A stretch of DNA of 64,000 nucleotides from a virus, in IMG/VR virus record IMGVR_UViG_3300025732_000021, positions 1-64,000 of that record; one strand, given 5' to 3'. The notes below the pieces were generated by a model. That model did no database searches, was not told the DNA's origin, and saw nothing but the letters and a program-made list of their open reading frames with translations. Numbering within the stretch: position 1 is the stretch's first letter; the number at the start of each line of letters is the position of its first letter. Below are positions 1-10,308 of the stretch, piece after piece. Made by a program: the position numbers and the translations under genes.

Positions 1-283
1 CTGTAGCGTCCCAAACGTAATCAATGAAACGCTGTGCCTGTTCAGGGCGTAGGATACCGCTTCCAGCCTCACCCGAAGGATTTACTGCATTTGGTCCTGT
101 TGTAAGACCTAGGTTAGCGTTTGGAATATTACCAAGGACACCACCATCAGTATAGTTACCAGGGATATTAGAACCTGCTTCAGAACCTGATGCAAATGCA
201 CCTTGTGCCTGATAAAGACCTGGGGTTGTGCCACCGAGTTCTCCAGATTCTCCTGGTTGATTTTTCTTTATTTCTTCCGACAT
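1..283 (-). CDS. major capsid protein, N-terminal part (cut by window edge)
   Basis: The gene starts at 283 behind a strong ribosome site (GGAGGTGA) and runs off the left edge, leaving about 94 residues. The N-terminus is Gly/Ala/Asn-rich and low in complexity. It is followed by LRPEQAQRFIDYVWDAT, the kind of segment found near the start of HK97-fold capsid proteins. The order portal, protease/scaffold, then this gene is the classic head-gene order, which is the main reason for the call. The fold itself lies outside the window. Confidence 0.7.
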   Translation of the reverse strand, partial: MSEEIKKNQPGESGELGGTTPGLYQAQGAFASGSEAGSNIPGNYTDGGVLGNIPNANLGLTTGPNAVNPSGEAGSGILRPEQAQRFIDYVWDAT

Positions 284-306
284 ATTGTCACCTCCAAGTA
301 TTTTAC

Positions 307-1644
307 TTATCTAAATAAGTCGGCTGTTTTGAGGAAACGTCCGCCCCATAAGGATTTTTCAACCATTTCTGGTTGTTCCTGAACGATCTCGCCTAGATCG
401 CCAGACTTTCGGAATGCTGTCTCTGCTTCTACTGCGTCAACACGCTTTCCAAAATTATTAAAACGGTCATTAATTGCAGCAATATCTTTGGCAACTGCAT
501 CTAATGAACTCTTCACTGCATCTGTATCAACTTTGTTTGACTTAAGTACTTCTACTTCTGTCTGTAAAGACTTTACAGTTTCAACTAAATCGCTAAAGGC
601 TGATGTAATTGTATTCTTTAGTTCTGCTATTGATTCAACAATAACATCATCTGATTTCTTTGCTTTCTTCTCTTCTTCCATCTCAGCATTAGGACCTTCC
701 TTAGAATCTTCTTCTTCGGTTTCCTTATCTGGATGTGCAGCCTTTTCTGCTTCAGCAACTTCAACTGTCTCAACGACAACTTCATCTGCTTTTTCAGTTT
801 CAACTACAGGAGTTTCGGCAATTGCCTCTGGAGCGACTTCTTCTGACTTAGCAATTTCTGTTACTTCTTCAGTAACCTTCTTTGTTTTTGCCATAGGATT
901 TTCCTCCTCTGAAATCTTAGCACCAATGCCTTTAGCACTATCTACTAAGAATTTTACTATATCCATTTTTTCGTTGTCTTCTTTTTCAACGAAACCTATA
1001 TTCTTCATCTCATTACCAGTAATTGGACTTTTTACTGTTTCTTGATCTGAAACCATTACTATTCCTGAATCTTCATCATAAAAAACATTTTCAAGTGCAA
1101 CATCTTGTCCCTTAACAATTTCAACACCATCAACTTTTTCTACATGCATAATATTTGCAAATTGATTTGCTGGTGAGTCTACTAACGATAGTTCAACAAG
1201 ATCATAATCTTTAATAATTCTAATTGTAGAATCTGACTTTTCGTCATAACCATCATCCCATTTATTCATTCTTCCACCAATTGAAAATCCTGTTAGTGTG
1301 CCGTCTAAAACTTTTTCCCATGTATCTTGTGCACCTTTAGAAACATATGCTGATACAAAAACTCCAGAATAAAACTTTTTAGATTCTGGATCAAAATATC
1401 TATCTTCTTTAAAATTAACCATTTTACCAACTGCTAATGGTTGATGCATTTCACGAATGTTTCCACGAAACTTTGAAAATGCTTTCATCGATGCTTCTGC
1501 TGTAACTATATCGCCTTGTTTATCAACATTATCAAGAGACGCAAAACCTGAGACAATGCGTCTTTCCTTATCAACCTTCGCAAATGGAAGGGAAAGTCTT
1601 ACTGAGTCGCCATCGGTATTCCAATGGGCTTTGGATATAGTCAT
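307..1644 (-). CDS. prohead (capsid maturation) protease with C-terminal scaffold-like region
   Basis: The first ~180 residues match the HK97/S78-type prohead protease: RIVSGFASLDNVDKQGDIV, then REMHQPLAVGK with the likely catalytic His, then LTGFSIGG and LVELSLVDSPAN. The rest is acidic, Glu/Lys/Val-rich and predicted coiled coil, as for a fused scaffold. The enzyme would cleave scaffold and capsid in the procapsid. I place the start at ATG 1644, where a TATAAT ends 10 nt upstream (TTAACA at -35). A TTG 33 nt further up is possible but lacks a ribosome site. Confidence 0.88.
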   Translation of the reverse strand: MTISKAHWNTDGDSVRLSLPFAKVDKERRIVSGFASLDNVDKQGDIVTAEASMKAFSKFRGNIREMHQPLAVGKMVNFKEDRYFDPESKKFYSGVFVSAYVSKGAQDTWEKVLDGTLTGFSIGGRMNKWDDGYDEKSDSTIRIIKDYDLVELSLVDSPANQFANIMHVEKVDGVEIVKGQDVALENVFYDEDSGIVMVSDQETVKSPITGNEMKNIGFVEKEDNEKMDIVKFLVDSAKGIGAKISEEENPMAKTKKVTEEVTEIAKSEEVAPEAIAETPVVETEKADEVVVETVEVAEAEKAAHPDKETEEEDSKEGPNAEMEEEKKAKKSDDVIVESIAELKNTITSAFSDLVETVKSLQTEVEVLKSNKVDTDAVKSSLDAVAKDIAAINDRFNNFGKRVDAVEAETAFRKSGDLGEIVQEQPEMVEKSLWGGRFLKTADLFR

Positions 1645-1710
1645 ACTAGAATATATTATAGAGCCTTTTTTACACAAATGTTAATAAATTGTGAATAAAC
1701 ATGTGTATAA

Positions 1711-3309
1711 CTATTGTGAAGATCTACCCTCACCCTTTGGGTTTCTACCACTTATAGTGGCAGGTCCATCGGATTGGTTATTAGTTCTTTCTCCATCCCT
1801 TGCCCTATCTGCTGGATTATTTTGCATATCTGGCTTTGGTTGGAAAGGCTCATCTCCTCCTTCCCTTTGTGGAAGTCCAAGTACTGTTCTTGCTTCATTT
1901 GGAAGCATAACCTGTGTCTTAACATATCTTTCTAATATTTGGGACTGTGCTATTTCATCTGTTAAGGTAAGTTCTTTAAACTTTAAAACTAAAACATCTG
2001 TTTTTTCTCTTATAATTTTATTTAATATTTTTTCTAGTTCTTTCTGTGCTGGTCTAGCAACCTGCTCCTTAAATGTTCTATCCTGAGACATTGCTGCTGC
2101 TATACCACCAGCATCTTCTCCACCTATTTTGGATAGGGGGACTTGATGTGCAATTAAAATATCATCACGATTTTGTTTTCTATACTTTTCAAAAGAACCT
2201 TCTTGAACACCATTTTCAATAGGTTCCATTTTAAACTCAACCTTATTAGTATCACTATCTCCAGGTAGTGGGATATAAAGAGTTCTATGGGATTGCCCCT
2301 TAAGATTAGTTTGTAAAAATCTAAACATCTTATCTTCAGCATCAGCAGAAAGTCTTGCACCCTTTAGTGTCACAACATAACGTGGAACAGCCTTATTGCT
2401 AAAGTAATCAATATTATATTGTGATGCTAATTGATCTCCATGAAGTGAGTTAATTGCTGACATAATGTCTGGAACTCCATAAAATGTATTTAATGGAGAG
2501 TATTGTTTAAAGTGAATAATTTCATTTGGTCTTGGATCCGATGTAATTGGATTAGGGTTAGTTGCTCCAAAATTTCTAAAATAAACAACCTTTTGACCAA
2601 TTATCTGAACATATCCGTCACGCAATCTTCTAGTACGCATTGTTGTTGCTGGTATATGTCCAATGTATCCAATTTCTCCACGTGTAGTTCTACCAACTTC
2701 TAGATATCCGTTTCCAATTGCCTGAACATCTGTATAAACTTTCATCATGGTAGTTGTAAAAGAATCATCATCATTTAATGATTCAATCCAATCGTGCATT
2801 TCAATCTTTGCTCGTTCAATTCTATTTCTTGCTCTTGCTACTTGTTCTTTATCTTTATTTGATTCAAGACGAAGCATTGTACTTGGAGAAACCTCAAAAT
2901 CGTATCCCAAGCCAACTATATTTTCAACCTTAGCATCGATAGCAGCATGGTTAGCAAAAGAAGTATCATAATAGTTAGCGAGTTCATATACATTCCATGG
3001 TGGTGTAATTACATCAAATAATCCATACGCATTTCTATATACTGTACCAGGGTTAATCTCTTTTGACTTTGCTCCATCAATACCGCTTTGTTCTGCTCTT
3101 GCGCTATCAATATATCCTTGCATATTTTCTGGTGCAAGTGACTTTTCTACTAAACGACCTGTTCTTCTTTTAAAGTTATTGTCTAATCCAGTATAGGTTT
3201 TTATTTCGTCCCAAGATTTATTAAATGGATCTTCAGTTTTGAACTGATCCAAAATATTAAATGCATTATCTATTCTTGCGCCTATAATAAATTCTTGATC
3301 ATCTGACAT
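1711..3309 (-). CDS. phage portal protein
   Basis: This 532-residue protein has the layout of the PBSX/HK97 portal family, which forms the dodecameric DNA gate at the capsid vertex. Visible features are an N-terminal region with NAYGLFDVITPPW, a central IGNGYLEVGR strand, the EIIHFKQYSPLNTFYGVPDIMSA-type portal core (about residues 255-280), and a helical stem. The C-terminus is Pro/Asn/Gly-rich. Its ATG overlaps the upstream stop by one base (TAATG), so translation is coupled. Confidence 0.93.
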   Translation of the reverse strand: MSDDQEFIIGARIDNAFNILDQFKTEDPFNKSWDEIKTYTGLDNNFKRRTGRLVEKSLAPENMQGYIDSARAEQSGIDGAKSKEINPGTVYRNAYGLFDVITPPWNVYELANYYDTSFANHAAIDAKVENIVGLGYDFEVSPSTMLRLESNKDKEQVARARNRIERAKIEMHDWIESLNDDDSFTTTMMKVYTDVQAIGNGYLEVGRTTRGEIGYIGHIPATTMRTRRLRDGYVQIIGQKVVYFRNFGATNPNPITSDPRPNEIIHFKQYSPLNTFYGVPDIMSAINSLHGDQLASQYNIDYFSNKAVPRYVVTLKGARLSADAEDKMFRFLQTNLKGQSHRTLYIPLPGDSDTNKVEFKMEPIENGVQEGSFEKYRKQNRDDILIAHQVPLSKIGGEDAGGIAAAMSQDRTFKEQVARPAQKELEKILNKIIREKTDVLVLKFKELTLTDEIAQSQILERYVKTQVMLPNEARTVLGLPQREGGDEPFQPKPDMQNNPADRARDGERTNNQSDGPATISGRNPKGEGRSSQ

Positions 3310-3713
3310 TAGTCTTGTGCTCCATACTTTTTAATAGTTTGTTGTGCATCATAAACTGAGCCTAAGTCATTAAGGTTTGGAATCCAACCCTCAAGCATTC
3401 TTTGTTTTTGCTCAGAATACTCTTCATCAGTTACTCTTGCAAGTCCAGGGAAAAAGTGTGGTTCACCTTCTGGCTCTCCGTAGTATGCTGCTGCTTTTTT
3501 TAATTCCGCAATCTTTGAAATATCACCTTTCATTGCAGGTATATTTAAAATATTTCCATTTCCATCAGTAAACCATTTGCCATTAGACTTCTTCCATACA
3601 TAGAGTCCCCAATTATAATTTTTTTCAATCATCGTAACCTTTGTATCGCCTATTTGACCAGGCATGCGTGGCTTGCCGTCTTTGCCAAAAGGTAGATGAT
3701 TTTTGTCTTTCAT
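3309..3713 (-). CDS. conserved hypothetical protein upstream of portal
   Basis: A 134-residue protein I do not recognise. It is rich in Lys, Gly and Trp, with no membrane segment or catalytic motif. It directly precedes and couples to portal (TAATG). The ATG at 3713 follows an extended -10 (TGG-TATACT) by 7 nt, so the message looks leaderless. A GTG two codons upstream is the alternative start. Confidence 0.7.
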   Translation of the reverse strand: MKDKNHLPFGKDGKPRMPGQIGDTKVTMIEKNYNWGLYVWKKSNGKWFTDGNGNILNIPAMKGDISKIAELKKAAAYYGEPEGEPHFFPGLARVTDEEYSEQKQRMLEGWIPNLNDLGSVYDAQQTIKKYGAQD

Positions 3714-3720
3714 AACCACA

Positions 3721-3729
3721 AGTATACCA
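3721..3729 (-). promoter_or_regulatory. extended -10 promoter, leaderless start of the head genes
   Basis: On the minus strand TGG-TATACT lies 7 nt before ATG 3713, so transcription should begin at or next to the start codon. No good -35 is seen; the extended TG may replace it. Confidence 0.5.
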
Positions 3730-3731
3730 TA

Positions 3732-6700
3732 TTAGACTGCATTTGATATCTGAGATTGCCAAGATATATCTTTAAATACTGCGTACTCATACTCCTGAAT
3801 ACTAAAAACTCTGTCATCCTCAACAATTATCTTATTAGTTCCTGTGTAAGATTTATATAGATCTACTGGATTTACTCCATAATAACTACTAGAAGATTGA
3901 ACTAAAACACCGTCCCACATATAAAAATCATTCCAATATTCCCAATCAAAAATACCATCAGATGAGAACCTTACCCTAGCCCAAGGCCTCTTTGTAACAG
4001 TCTTTACTTCCTGTAAATTTGTGGTTTCATAATATGATAATGCGTTAAAAGCAATTGGACCATTAATCATTATCGAACCATTATATGAATTAAAATTTAA
4101 AATATCAGAAAAACTAATTCCAAGTAATGCCCACTCATTAACATTTATTACTGGTTCTTTAACAATTTTTCCATTTAAATAAAATGCAATTGCATTATAT
4201 AATCCGCCAGTATTTGCATCTATTGCATAAATTTTTGCTCTTTTACCTGATGGATGGTCTGCAACCATGTAGAACTTTATTGTTTTATTTTTGGCATTTA
4301 TTTGCATGAATTGTGTGGGTGCATATGGGAAAAAATCATAATTAAATCTCATTAATGTTTGCATTGCCATAACTTCATATTTTTGAACTTTAGATGAGTT
4401 AATAGAGAGTGCGACGCCACGATTTACTAATGGATCATAGTCACCTCTTATTTCAATTCCAGAATCTTTAGTTAAATATAAATATGGAGAAGATCCTTTG
4501 TATATAGTAAACGGATTTTTACTTTTATAATTAAAATAATACCCGCTTGACTTGTATGGATAAACTAGAGTTCCAAATCTTGTGCCTACTCCATTTGCAC
4601 CGTTATAGTTAAATGCTTGAGATGCCAACTGTAAATTTTTTATTTTAAGTGGGCTATACTTGATTCCATCTATATTAATTTCAATATGTATAACAATTGC
4701 AAGATCTTTAAAATTTATTCCCTGCGGAGGATAAATAATCACATTGTCAACTACTTCATACCTAGTGTTAATCCAATCACTATCTGGTTCAATAACTCCG
4801 TTTTTTGGAACATCTTTTGTTTTAGCAAAAAAAGACTTCTTTTCATTGGCACCATCTTCTAAAAATTCAAAAGTTATATATGTTTTCAATATTTCATTAG
4901 ATGTATCATAGGTATATGTTTTGATAGATTTTTGTCTTAAATCTTCATAATCTAAATATCCAGTAAATAAAAAGTTATCTAGAGATGTGTATGCTCGTTG
5001 CTCAGGAAATGCATATTGAGATGTAAGTTCAGAATATGGCCAACCATTTTCATCAATTTGTTCTGTCTCTTTAAATTTAATAGATGCTGGATAATTAATA
5101 TTAAACTGAATAAAGTCTAAACCTAACTTTTGGTTGCCATATTCATCTAAAACATTTTGTGCAAAATATGATAATGGGACGTAATCGGTCCATGAACCAG
5201 AAATGCTTGCATCTAAATAAAATTTATCAAAATACTTAATTGGGGATATTCCAACACTTGGTATATGATCTAAAAGAATTCTAAGATCTGGTAATGATGG
5301 AGAGTAACTATAATTTTCTAATACTGGATCAAGAACGTCTAATTCATCTTCTTGTAAGTCTGTATTTGTTGCACCTATATAGTTGCCCCAAACAATTTGA
5401 TTTGCGGAACCTCCACTGTATGTAACAGAATTATCATATAAGTTAAATATATTTTCATAGTCTACTGGTACGCCTAAAATATTAAATAAGTTATTTATTT
5501 CAGAAATATTTTTTTCTGAACATAGACCTACCCTGTATATTTTTCCAGTGAATGTATTTTCAAACTCTTTTGTTCCTCCAACATACATTTTTAAAATTGC
5601 CTGATTTGTAAAGAATGCTGTTACATTTCCTCCAAAATAATTCTTAAACTTGTCTATTTCTAAACCAACTGCAAAAATTATGTTTTCTGTCTCTCCTATT
5701 TCGCCGTCATCTAGGTCTGTGGCAGAAAGTGCATTTATTCTATAGCATTCATAAATTGTTTTAATTACCCCATTATATTTTAATATATATTGTATTTTAT
5801 CATCTATACACTCTATTGAAAAATAATTTGAATTGTTATCCTCCAGTCTTATAAGTATTTGTTTATTAGCAAAACTTTCTTCTATTTCAAATAAACCATA
5901 TATTGCTTTTGTTGTTTGGTTATATAAAGAAAAATTATCAAAGTAAATATACGAATTAACTGAATCCCAAGAACTGTTCGGCTTTAAATTTAAATATAAC
6001 TTATTAGATAGTAGATTTTGATCTTCAAGTAAGTCTGCCTCTTTTTTAGTTGTATTATCTGTAAATATTTTTGGAATAGGCACTTCTGGTGTTGTCAACA
6101 TAGCATCTTGAACAATTAAATTATCAATTGACGCCTGTCCCCAAGAACCTAAATCTGGATAGTTATAATTTTTTGTATAATCGGCAAAAGAATAATCAAA
6201 TAGAACTGATTCCCCTCCATAAATAGAGTTTAAATTTTGTGGATATTGAACTCCTTGCCCAAAAACAAATCTTCTTTTAGCAACTATTGATGGAACAGAA
6301 TATGGGTATATTGCAACACAATCTATTTCTATTGGTTGTATTTTTTCATATGCATAAAATCCTATCCAATGCTGGTCTTTATTATCTTCTGAAAATTTAG
6401 ATGGTAATGATATTGTTTTTGAATCAATTGTCATTGATATTATTTCTTCTCCGTTTAACAAAACAGATGCTTGTGTGCTTGTATATCTAAGATGAATTAG
6501 CATTGGTCTTTCCCATTTACCTACATAATAAGACGCATAGTTATCATCTATTTTTAACATTATAAACGGCCCGTGCAAATATATTCCATCATCTGAGGAT
6601 ATTGGACCTATAATTCTTTTTTGTTCTGTAGATGCGTTATTTGTTCTAATCCAAAATTCTAATGTATACTCTTGATGTTTTCCTGAATCTGATAACATTC

Positions 6701-7523
6701 CTAAAGATGGAACAATTAAAGAAGGATTTCCATCATTATTATATAACTTAGTAATGCTTTGAGAACCAAAAACCATCGGTATACCAAAATTTTTTGCAAC
6801 CATTGCATTGTTGTTTGAAAAATAATATCCAGGATCTTGTATAAGTCCATATGAGTCTGCTGCAATTACTTGTGATGTTGGCAATGCTATATCTGAAGGA
6901 AGGGTTACTGTTGATATTCCTAAAGAATGTGAATGAAATTCTTCTGACCATTGACCAAAAGAAAGTCCGTTTGAATAAATTAAATAGTCTTCTAAAGAGT
7001 TTGTGGTAAAAACAAAATTAAATTTAATTACAACTTTAATGCTAGAGTTTTCAAAATCTGGATTAAATGTTTCTGATAAAAAGATCCATCTATCTCTTAT
7101 AGATATATCGTATGGTTTTAAAATATCTATATATTCAGAAAGAATGGTGTCATAGTATCTATACCCAATTTCAATACCAAGAACATAAGGGCTTTCTGTA
7201 TAAAAATATGACCCTATAGAAAATGTTTTTAATGTATTATTTAAGTCATTAATATCAATAATATCTGGGCTAACCAAAGTTACTGAAAATGTTTCTCCAG
7301 ATATTTGAGTTGGTGTTATTTTATTAACAACACTTTGTGGAAATGGTGTATCTAAAAACTGTTGAGTTATTTCAGATGAGCCATTTACTATATCCCAAGA
7401 AGAAAGATTTCTATTTTCTTCGCTTATTATAGAAACATAATCAGAAACATCATCTAAAGCCCAAAGTCTTTGTGGATGTTCTGCAAATATTTTTTCTGCA
7501 TATAAGTTTGATGGAATAGACAT
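3732..7523 (-). CDS. giant virion protein with LamG/concanavalin-like domain
   Basis: A 1263-residue, Asn/Tyr/Ser-rich beta protein. Around residues 285-415 it has a LamG-type jelly-roll signature: YTLEFWIRTNN, IHLRYTSTQASVLLNGEEI, DQHWIGFYAYE. Further stretches such as KNTIKFYMVADHPSG and ALLGISFSDILN suggest a second, similar sandwich near the C-terminus. Such domains usually bind glycans, so a tail-spike or adhesion role is likely. Position next to the head genes and the lack of a tape-measure pattern are odd. A TGA-TAAAAT box lies 9 nt before the ATG. Confidence 0.72.
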   Translation of the reverse strand: MSIPSNLYAEKIFAEHPQRLWALDDVSDYVSIISEENRNLSSWDIVNGSSEITQQFLDTPFPQSVVNKITPTQISGETFSVTLVSPDIIDINDLNNTLKTFSIGSYFYTESPYVLGIEIGYRYYDTILSEYIDILKPYDISIRDRWIFLSETFNPDFENSSIKVVIKFNFVFTTNSLEDYLIYSNGLSFGQWSEEFHSHSLGISTVTLPSDIALPTSQVIAADSYGLIQDPGYYFSNNNAMVAKNFGIPMVFGSQSITKLYNNDGNPSLIVPSLGMLSDSGKHQEYTLEFWIRTNNASTEQKRIIGPISSDDGIYLHGPFIMLKIDDNYASYYVGKWERPMLIHLRYTSTQASVLLNGEEIISMTIDSKTISLPSKFSEDNKDQHWIGFYAYEKIQPIEIDCVAIYPYSVPSIVAKRRFVFGQGVQYPQNLNSIYGGESVLFDYSFADYTKNYNYPDLGSWGQASIDNLIVQDAMLTTPEVPIPKIFTDNTTKKEADLLEDQNLLSNKLYLNLKPNSSWDSVNSYIYFDNFSLYNQTTKAIYGLFEIEESFANKQILIRLEDNNSNYFSIECIDDKIQYILKYNGVIKTIYECYRINALSATDLDDGEIGETENIIFAVGLEIDKFKNYFGGNVTAFFTNQAILKMYVGGTKEFENTFTGKIYRVGLCSEKNISEINNLFNILGVPVDYENIFNLYDNSVTYSGGSANQIVWGNYIGATNTDLQEDELDVLDPVLENYSYSPSLPDLRILLDHIPSVGISPIKYFDKFYLDASISGSWTDYVPLSYFAQNVLDEYGNQKLGLDFIQFNINYPASIKFKETEQIDENGWPYSELTSQYAFPEQRAYTSLDNFLFTGYLDYEDLRQKSIKTYTYDTSNEILKTYITFEFLEDGANEKKSFFAKTKDVPKNGVIEPDSDWINTRYEVVDNVIIYPPQGINFKDLAIVIHIEINIDGIKYSPLKIKNLQLASQAFNYNGANGVGTRFGTLVYPYKSSGYYFNYKSKNPFTIYKGSSPYLYLTKDSGIEIRGDYDPLVNRGVALSINSSKVQKYEVMAMQTLMRFNYDFFPYAPTQFMQINAKNKTIKFYMVADHPSGKRAKIYAIDANTGGLYNAIAFYLNGKIVKEPVINVNEWALLGISFSDILNFNSYNGSIMINGPIAFNALSYYETTNLQEVKTVTKRPWARVRFSSDGIFDWEYWNDFYMWDGVLVQSSSSYYGVNPVDLYKSYTGTNKIIVEDDRVFSIQEYEYAVFKDISWQSQISNAV

Positions 7524-7538
7524 TATGGGTCTATTTTA

Positions 7539-8060
7539 TCACACGATACGTGTAAACCATCTTGGAGTAGTATATCTTGTTCCAAGGTCTATTACTTTAA
7601 CCCCATGAATATAATCTGGATTATCTGGGAAACAAAGTAAATCTCCTGGATTTGGCTTATATGATATGTTATATTTTGGGAAATATATATCTCCGCCAAC
7701 ATAATCATTATTTAAATATACAAGAGTTGCAATATCATTTGGCCTATTTGAGTCAAAATGTTCATGCATGCCTCTTCCTGCTGTAAACTTTGCTATATGA
7801 GTTTTTTCATCAATAAAATCTTGAAATGGACCTTCATAATTTTCTAAAACAAAATCATAAACTTTATGAGCATATTCTTGCATTAAATGAAGAACTTCTT
7901 TATCTCTTGATGCTATCTCATTATATGTATGAACGGTAAATTCTTGTTCACCATTTCCATACTCTAAAAAGTCATCAGAATATTTTTTAGCATATTCAGA
8001 TATTTTTAATGCAACATCTACTGGCATAAAGCCTTCAACATATTTTATCTTATCTATCAT
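7539..8060 (-). CDS. 2OG-Fe(II) oxygenase, prolyl-4-hydroxylase type
   Basis: 173 residues with the full jelly-roll iron-binding set: H101-x-D103 (in MHEHFDSN), distal H152 (DYIHGV) and Arg near 162-167 for 2-oxoglutarate. The intervening LVYLNNDYVGGDIYFP strand is typical of prolyl-4-hydroxylase-like enzymes. These use O2 and 2-oxoglutarate to hydroxylate a protein or small molecule. Its ATG overlaps the stop of nrdJ (TAATG), so the two are co-translated. The substrate is unknown. Confidence 0.88.
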   Translation of the reverse strand: MIDKIKYVEGFMPVDVALKISEYAKKYSDDFLEYGNGEQEFTVHTYNEIASRDKEVLHLMQEYAHKVYDFVLENYEGPFQDFIDEKTHIAKFTAGRGMHEHFDSNRPNDIATLVYLNNDYVGGDIYFPKYNISYKPNPGDLLCFPDNPDYIHGVKVIDLGTRYTTPRWFTRIV

Positions 8061-10090
8061 TAGTTTACCTTTATCTCACAAGCATCGGTTGTACAATACA
8101 TTTCTCCCTGTGCCTCCAAATTTTCAGCCCCATCATAAATGGCAGACCAATCAATTTTTTTAATTTGGCCAATATAACCATTATACTCTTCTTCGGTTAT
8201 TTGAGTATATGGTTGCTGTGGATAAGTATGATTTCCCATCGGTAGGAATGAGACAGCCTTTAGTTGTCCCTCGTACATGTGTAGAGCAGGCGCTACATGC
8301 TTTGCTTCAGTTTCTTTATCAAATGAAAGCGTTACAGAGACGCCATTATCAGACCAATATTTCTGAGCAGTAGCAGCAAGCGCAATCTTTTCAAATAATG
8401 TAACATCTTTTTCAGATCTTGGATGTCCAGAGTGAACTGGGAAATATACGACAGTTGTATTCGCAGATACAAGGTCAGCCTCCATCTTATATCCAGCAGC
8501 CTTGAACAAATGAATCATTGGGTCGGTATTCCCAAAACGAATTGCTCTCAAGAAATAATCTCCGCCTGGTGCCCAGTGAACTCCTGGAGTTGCGCCAGAA
8601 AGAATTGATACAGACCCTGATGGCTTAACAGTTGTGACCCTAATGGATTCACGAACACATAGCCATTCAGAATAAGAATGATCATATTTGCGAATAGTCT
8701 TGTATCCTTCGTCCATCCATTCACGCACAACAGGTAAGCCAAATTTGTCTGAGAATGATGCAATACCTGTAAGAGAGGTTCCAATACGACGATTACGCTG
8801 CATAATTCCATTTGTCTGTTGCCAATGTGTAGGTATCAGCGTTACCGTCTTGCCATATAGGTAAGCAAACTTGAGTGTCCGTAGGAAGTCCTCCTTAGAC
8901 TCATGACGATTTAGATGTACCTCTACAAGTGTACAAAGTTCGTATGATTCTAATGGCTGCTCCGCACACGGATTGAAGCCCATAACACGATAGTCTTTGC
9001 CATCCTTAGGATCTGCCAGACGACCATAGTTACGTGCCACATCAAGCCAGATAAATCCTGGTTCTCCGTTATTAACGATTAGGTCTACATAGTCTTCGTA
9101 TTTTGTACCTACCGTCGCAGCAATGGAGTTATTAGACATCCATGCCCAACCTGGATTTTCTGGATCAAATGAATTACGCTCTGGAAAAACCTCAGCGTTC
9201 TTCAAATTCATAAAATCTTTATCCTCTGATCCACCCAAAGCCAAGGTAGCAGATCGTCTAACATTTCCTGATACCACACAGGTACCAATGAGATTTACGA
9301 TATCAACTATTGCTCTTGAATCTAGGGTTTCTCCTGCTCTACCGCCGATTACAGACCTGATTTGCTTATGTAGTTGTATAAGTGGTGCAGGTCCACTTGC
9401 TGTACCGCCAAAACCTTTAATAGGGGCACCTAAAGGTCTAATAAGGTCATAGTTAAACTCTTGAATATACATATTAGGTTTTAAATATGAATTAATTAGT
9501 AATCTAACAGACTCTACCCAGCCTTCACGAGTATCTGGTATTTCATATACTTGTGGTGGTTCTGTAGGATCATAAATTGGTAAATTTTTCTCCCCGCCCA
9601 AAGTATCAAACCCTACACCTACACCCATCATGAGAGCATCCATTACCCATCCAAATAACTGGCCTGGATCATTGCGATCTATATCTTTTGTTGAAACCAT
9701 AGCGCAGTTCTGTAAGGCAGCAGAATTTTTCTTTTCCATAGTAAGAGCAGTGCCAAAAGACCAAAGCCCTCTTCCTGGTGGAGTCCATTTTAATTCAAAT
9801 AGACGCTGATAGGCTTCCTTAGCAGATGCCTGTGCCTTATAGTCATTCCAAGGCAATCTATTTTCTTTAGCATGATTCTTTTGTGCTGAATACATGCCCT
9901 CGATTACTCTACGACAAACCTCGTACCATCTTTCTTTGGTGCCATCATCCTTCATGCGAGAGTAGGTACGAATAAATGTAATCTCTCCTAATGAGTTACC
10001 ACCAGCATCACTAAAACCAAATGGTGGTTCTTTTGATTTATACTCATTTATAAACTCTTCAGACAAACGAAAACTAAAAAAATCAGACAC
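8060..10090 (-). CDS. nrdJ: adenosylcobalamin-dependent (class II) ribonucleoside-triphosphate reductase
   Basis: This 676-residue monomeric reductase makes dNTPs from NTPs using adenosylcobalamin, so it works with or without oxygen. C129 (LQNCAMV), C375 (NPCAEQ) and C386 (ELCTLVEV) correspond to the active-site cysteines of the Lactobacillus leichmannii type, with the same 11-residue spacing. The C-terminal C-x4-C (CTTDAC, C666/C671) is the thiol-shuttle pair. Start GTG 10090 has AAAGGAG 7 nt upstream. The host or medium must supply B12. Confidence 0.95.
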   Translation of the reverse strand: MSDFFSFRLSEEFINEYKSKEPPFGFSDAGGNSLGEITFIRTYSRMKDDGTKERWYEVCRRVIEGMYSAQKNHAKENRLPWNDYKAQASAKEAYQRLFELKWTPPGRGLWSFGTALTMEKKNSAALQNCAMVSTKDIDRNDPGQLFGWVMDALMMGVGVGFDTLGGEKNLPIYDPTEPPQVYEIPDTREGWVESVRLLINSYLKPNMYIQEFNYDLIRPLGAPIKGFGGTASGPAPLIQLHKQIRSVIGGRAGETLDSRAIVDIVNLIGTCVVSGNVRRSATLALGGSEDKDFMNLKNAEVFPERNSFDPENPGWAWMSNNSIAATVGTKYEDYVDLIVNNGEPGFIWLDVARNYGRLADPKDGKDYRVMGFNPCAEQPLESYELCTLVEVHLNRHESKEDFLRTLKFAYLYGKTVTLIPTHWQQTNGIMQRNRRIGTSLTGIASFSDKFGLPVVREWMDEGYKTIRKYDHSYSEWLCVRESIRVTTVKPSGSVSILSGATPGVHWAPGGDYFLRAIRFGNTDPMIHLFKAAGYKMEADLVSANTTVVYFPVHSGHPRSEKDVTLFEKIALAATAQKYWSDNGVSVTLSFDKETEAKHVAPALHMYEGQLKAVSFLPMGNHTYPQQPYTQITEEEYNGYIGQIKKIDWSAIYDGAENLEAQGEMYCTTDACEIKVN

Positions 10091-10179
10091 TGATTTGCTC
10101 CTTTGAAAACTGTTATTGATTAAGTATACCAGAGTTTTTTCTTTTTACAAACTCTAATGCTATTATTGAGAGTTACTGT

Positions 10180-10308
10180 TTACTTAAAACTCATTTTAGA
10201 GTGAACTTTTGGCGAACATCTTAAACATATATCTAATTTAGCATCAGTAACTGGACACTTAGAAGTTTTAATATTATGACCTTTTATAAAACAAATTATT
10301 TTTTTCAT
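10180..10308 (-). CDS. small Cys-rich protein (42 aa), zinc-knuckle-like
   Basis: Reads MKKIICFIKGHNIKTSKCPV and continues with a CLRC pair. The GH...C...CxxC layout resembles small phage zinc-binding proteins of the DUF1660 kind, but it is too short to be sure. The start codon overlaps the upstream stop (ATGA), which supports real translation. Confidence 0.6.
   Translation of the reverse strand: MKKIICFIKGHNIKTSKCPVTDAKLDICLRCSPKVHSKMSFK

Noticed and set aside
488-1045. Plus-strand Ser/Thr-rich 185-residue frame
   Set aside because: Antisense to the acidic scaffold region of the prohead protease; composition is that of a shadow frame.
8218-8226. Single DnaA-box-like TGTGGATAA
   Set aside because: Lies within nrdJ coding sequence and is isolated; expected by chance. 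The same holds for the copy in the Hsp20 gene near 50453.
9123-9452. Plus-strand 109-residue frame inside nrdJ
   Set aside because: Overlaps the conserved core of the reductase; no start signals.
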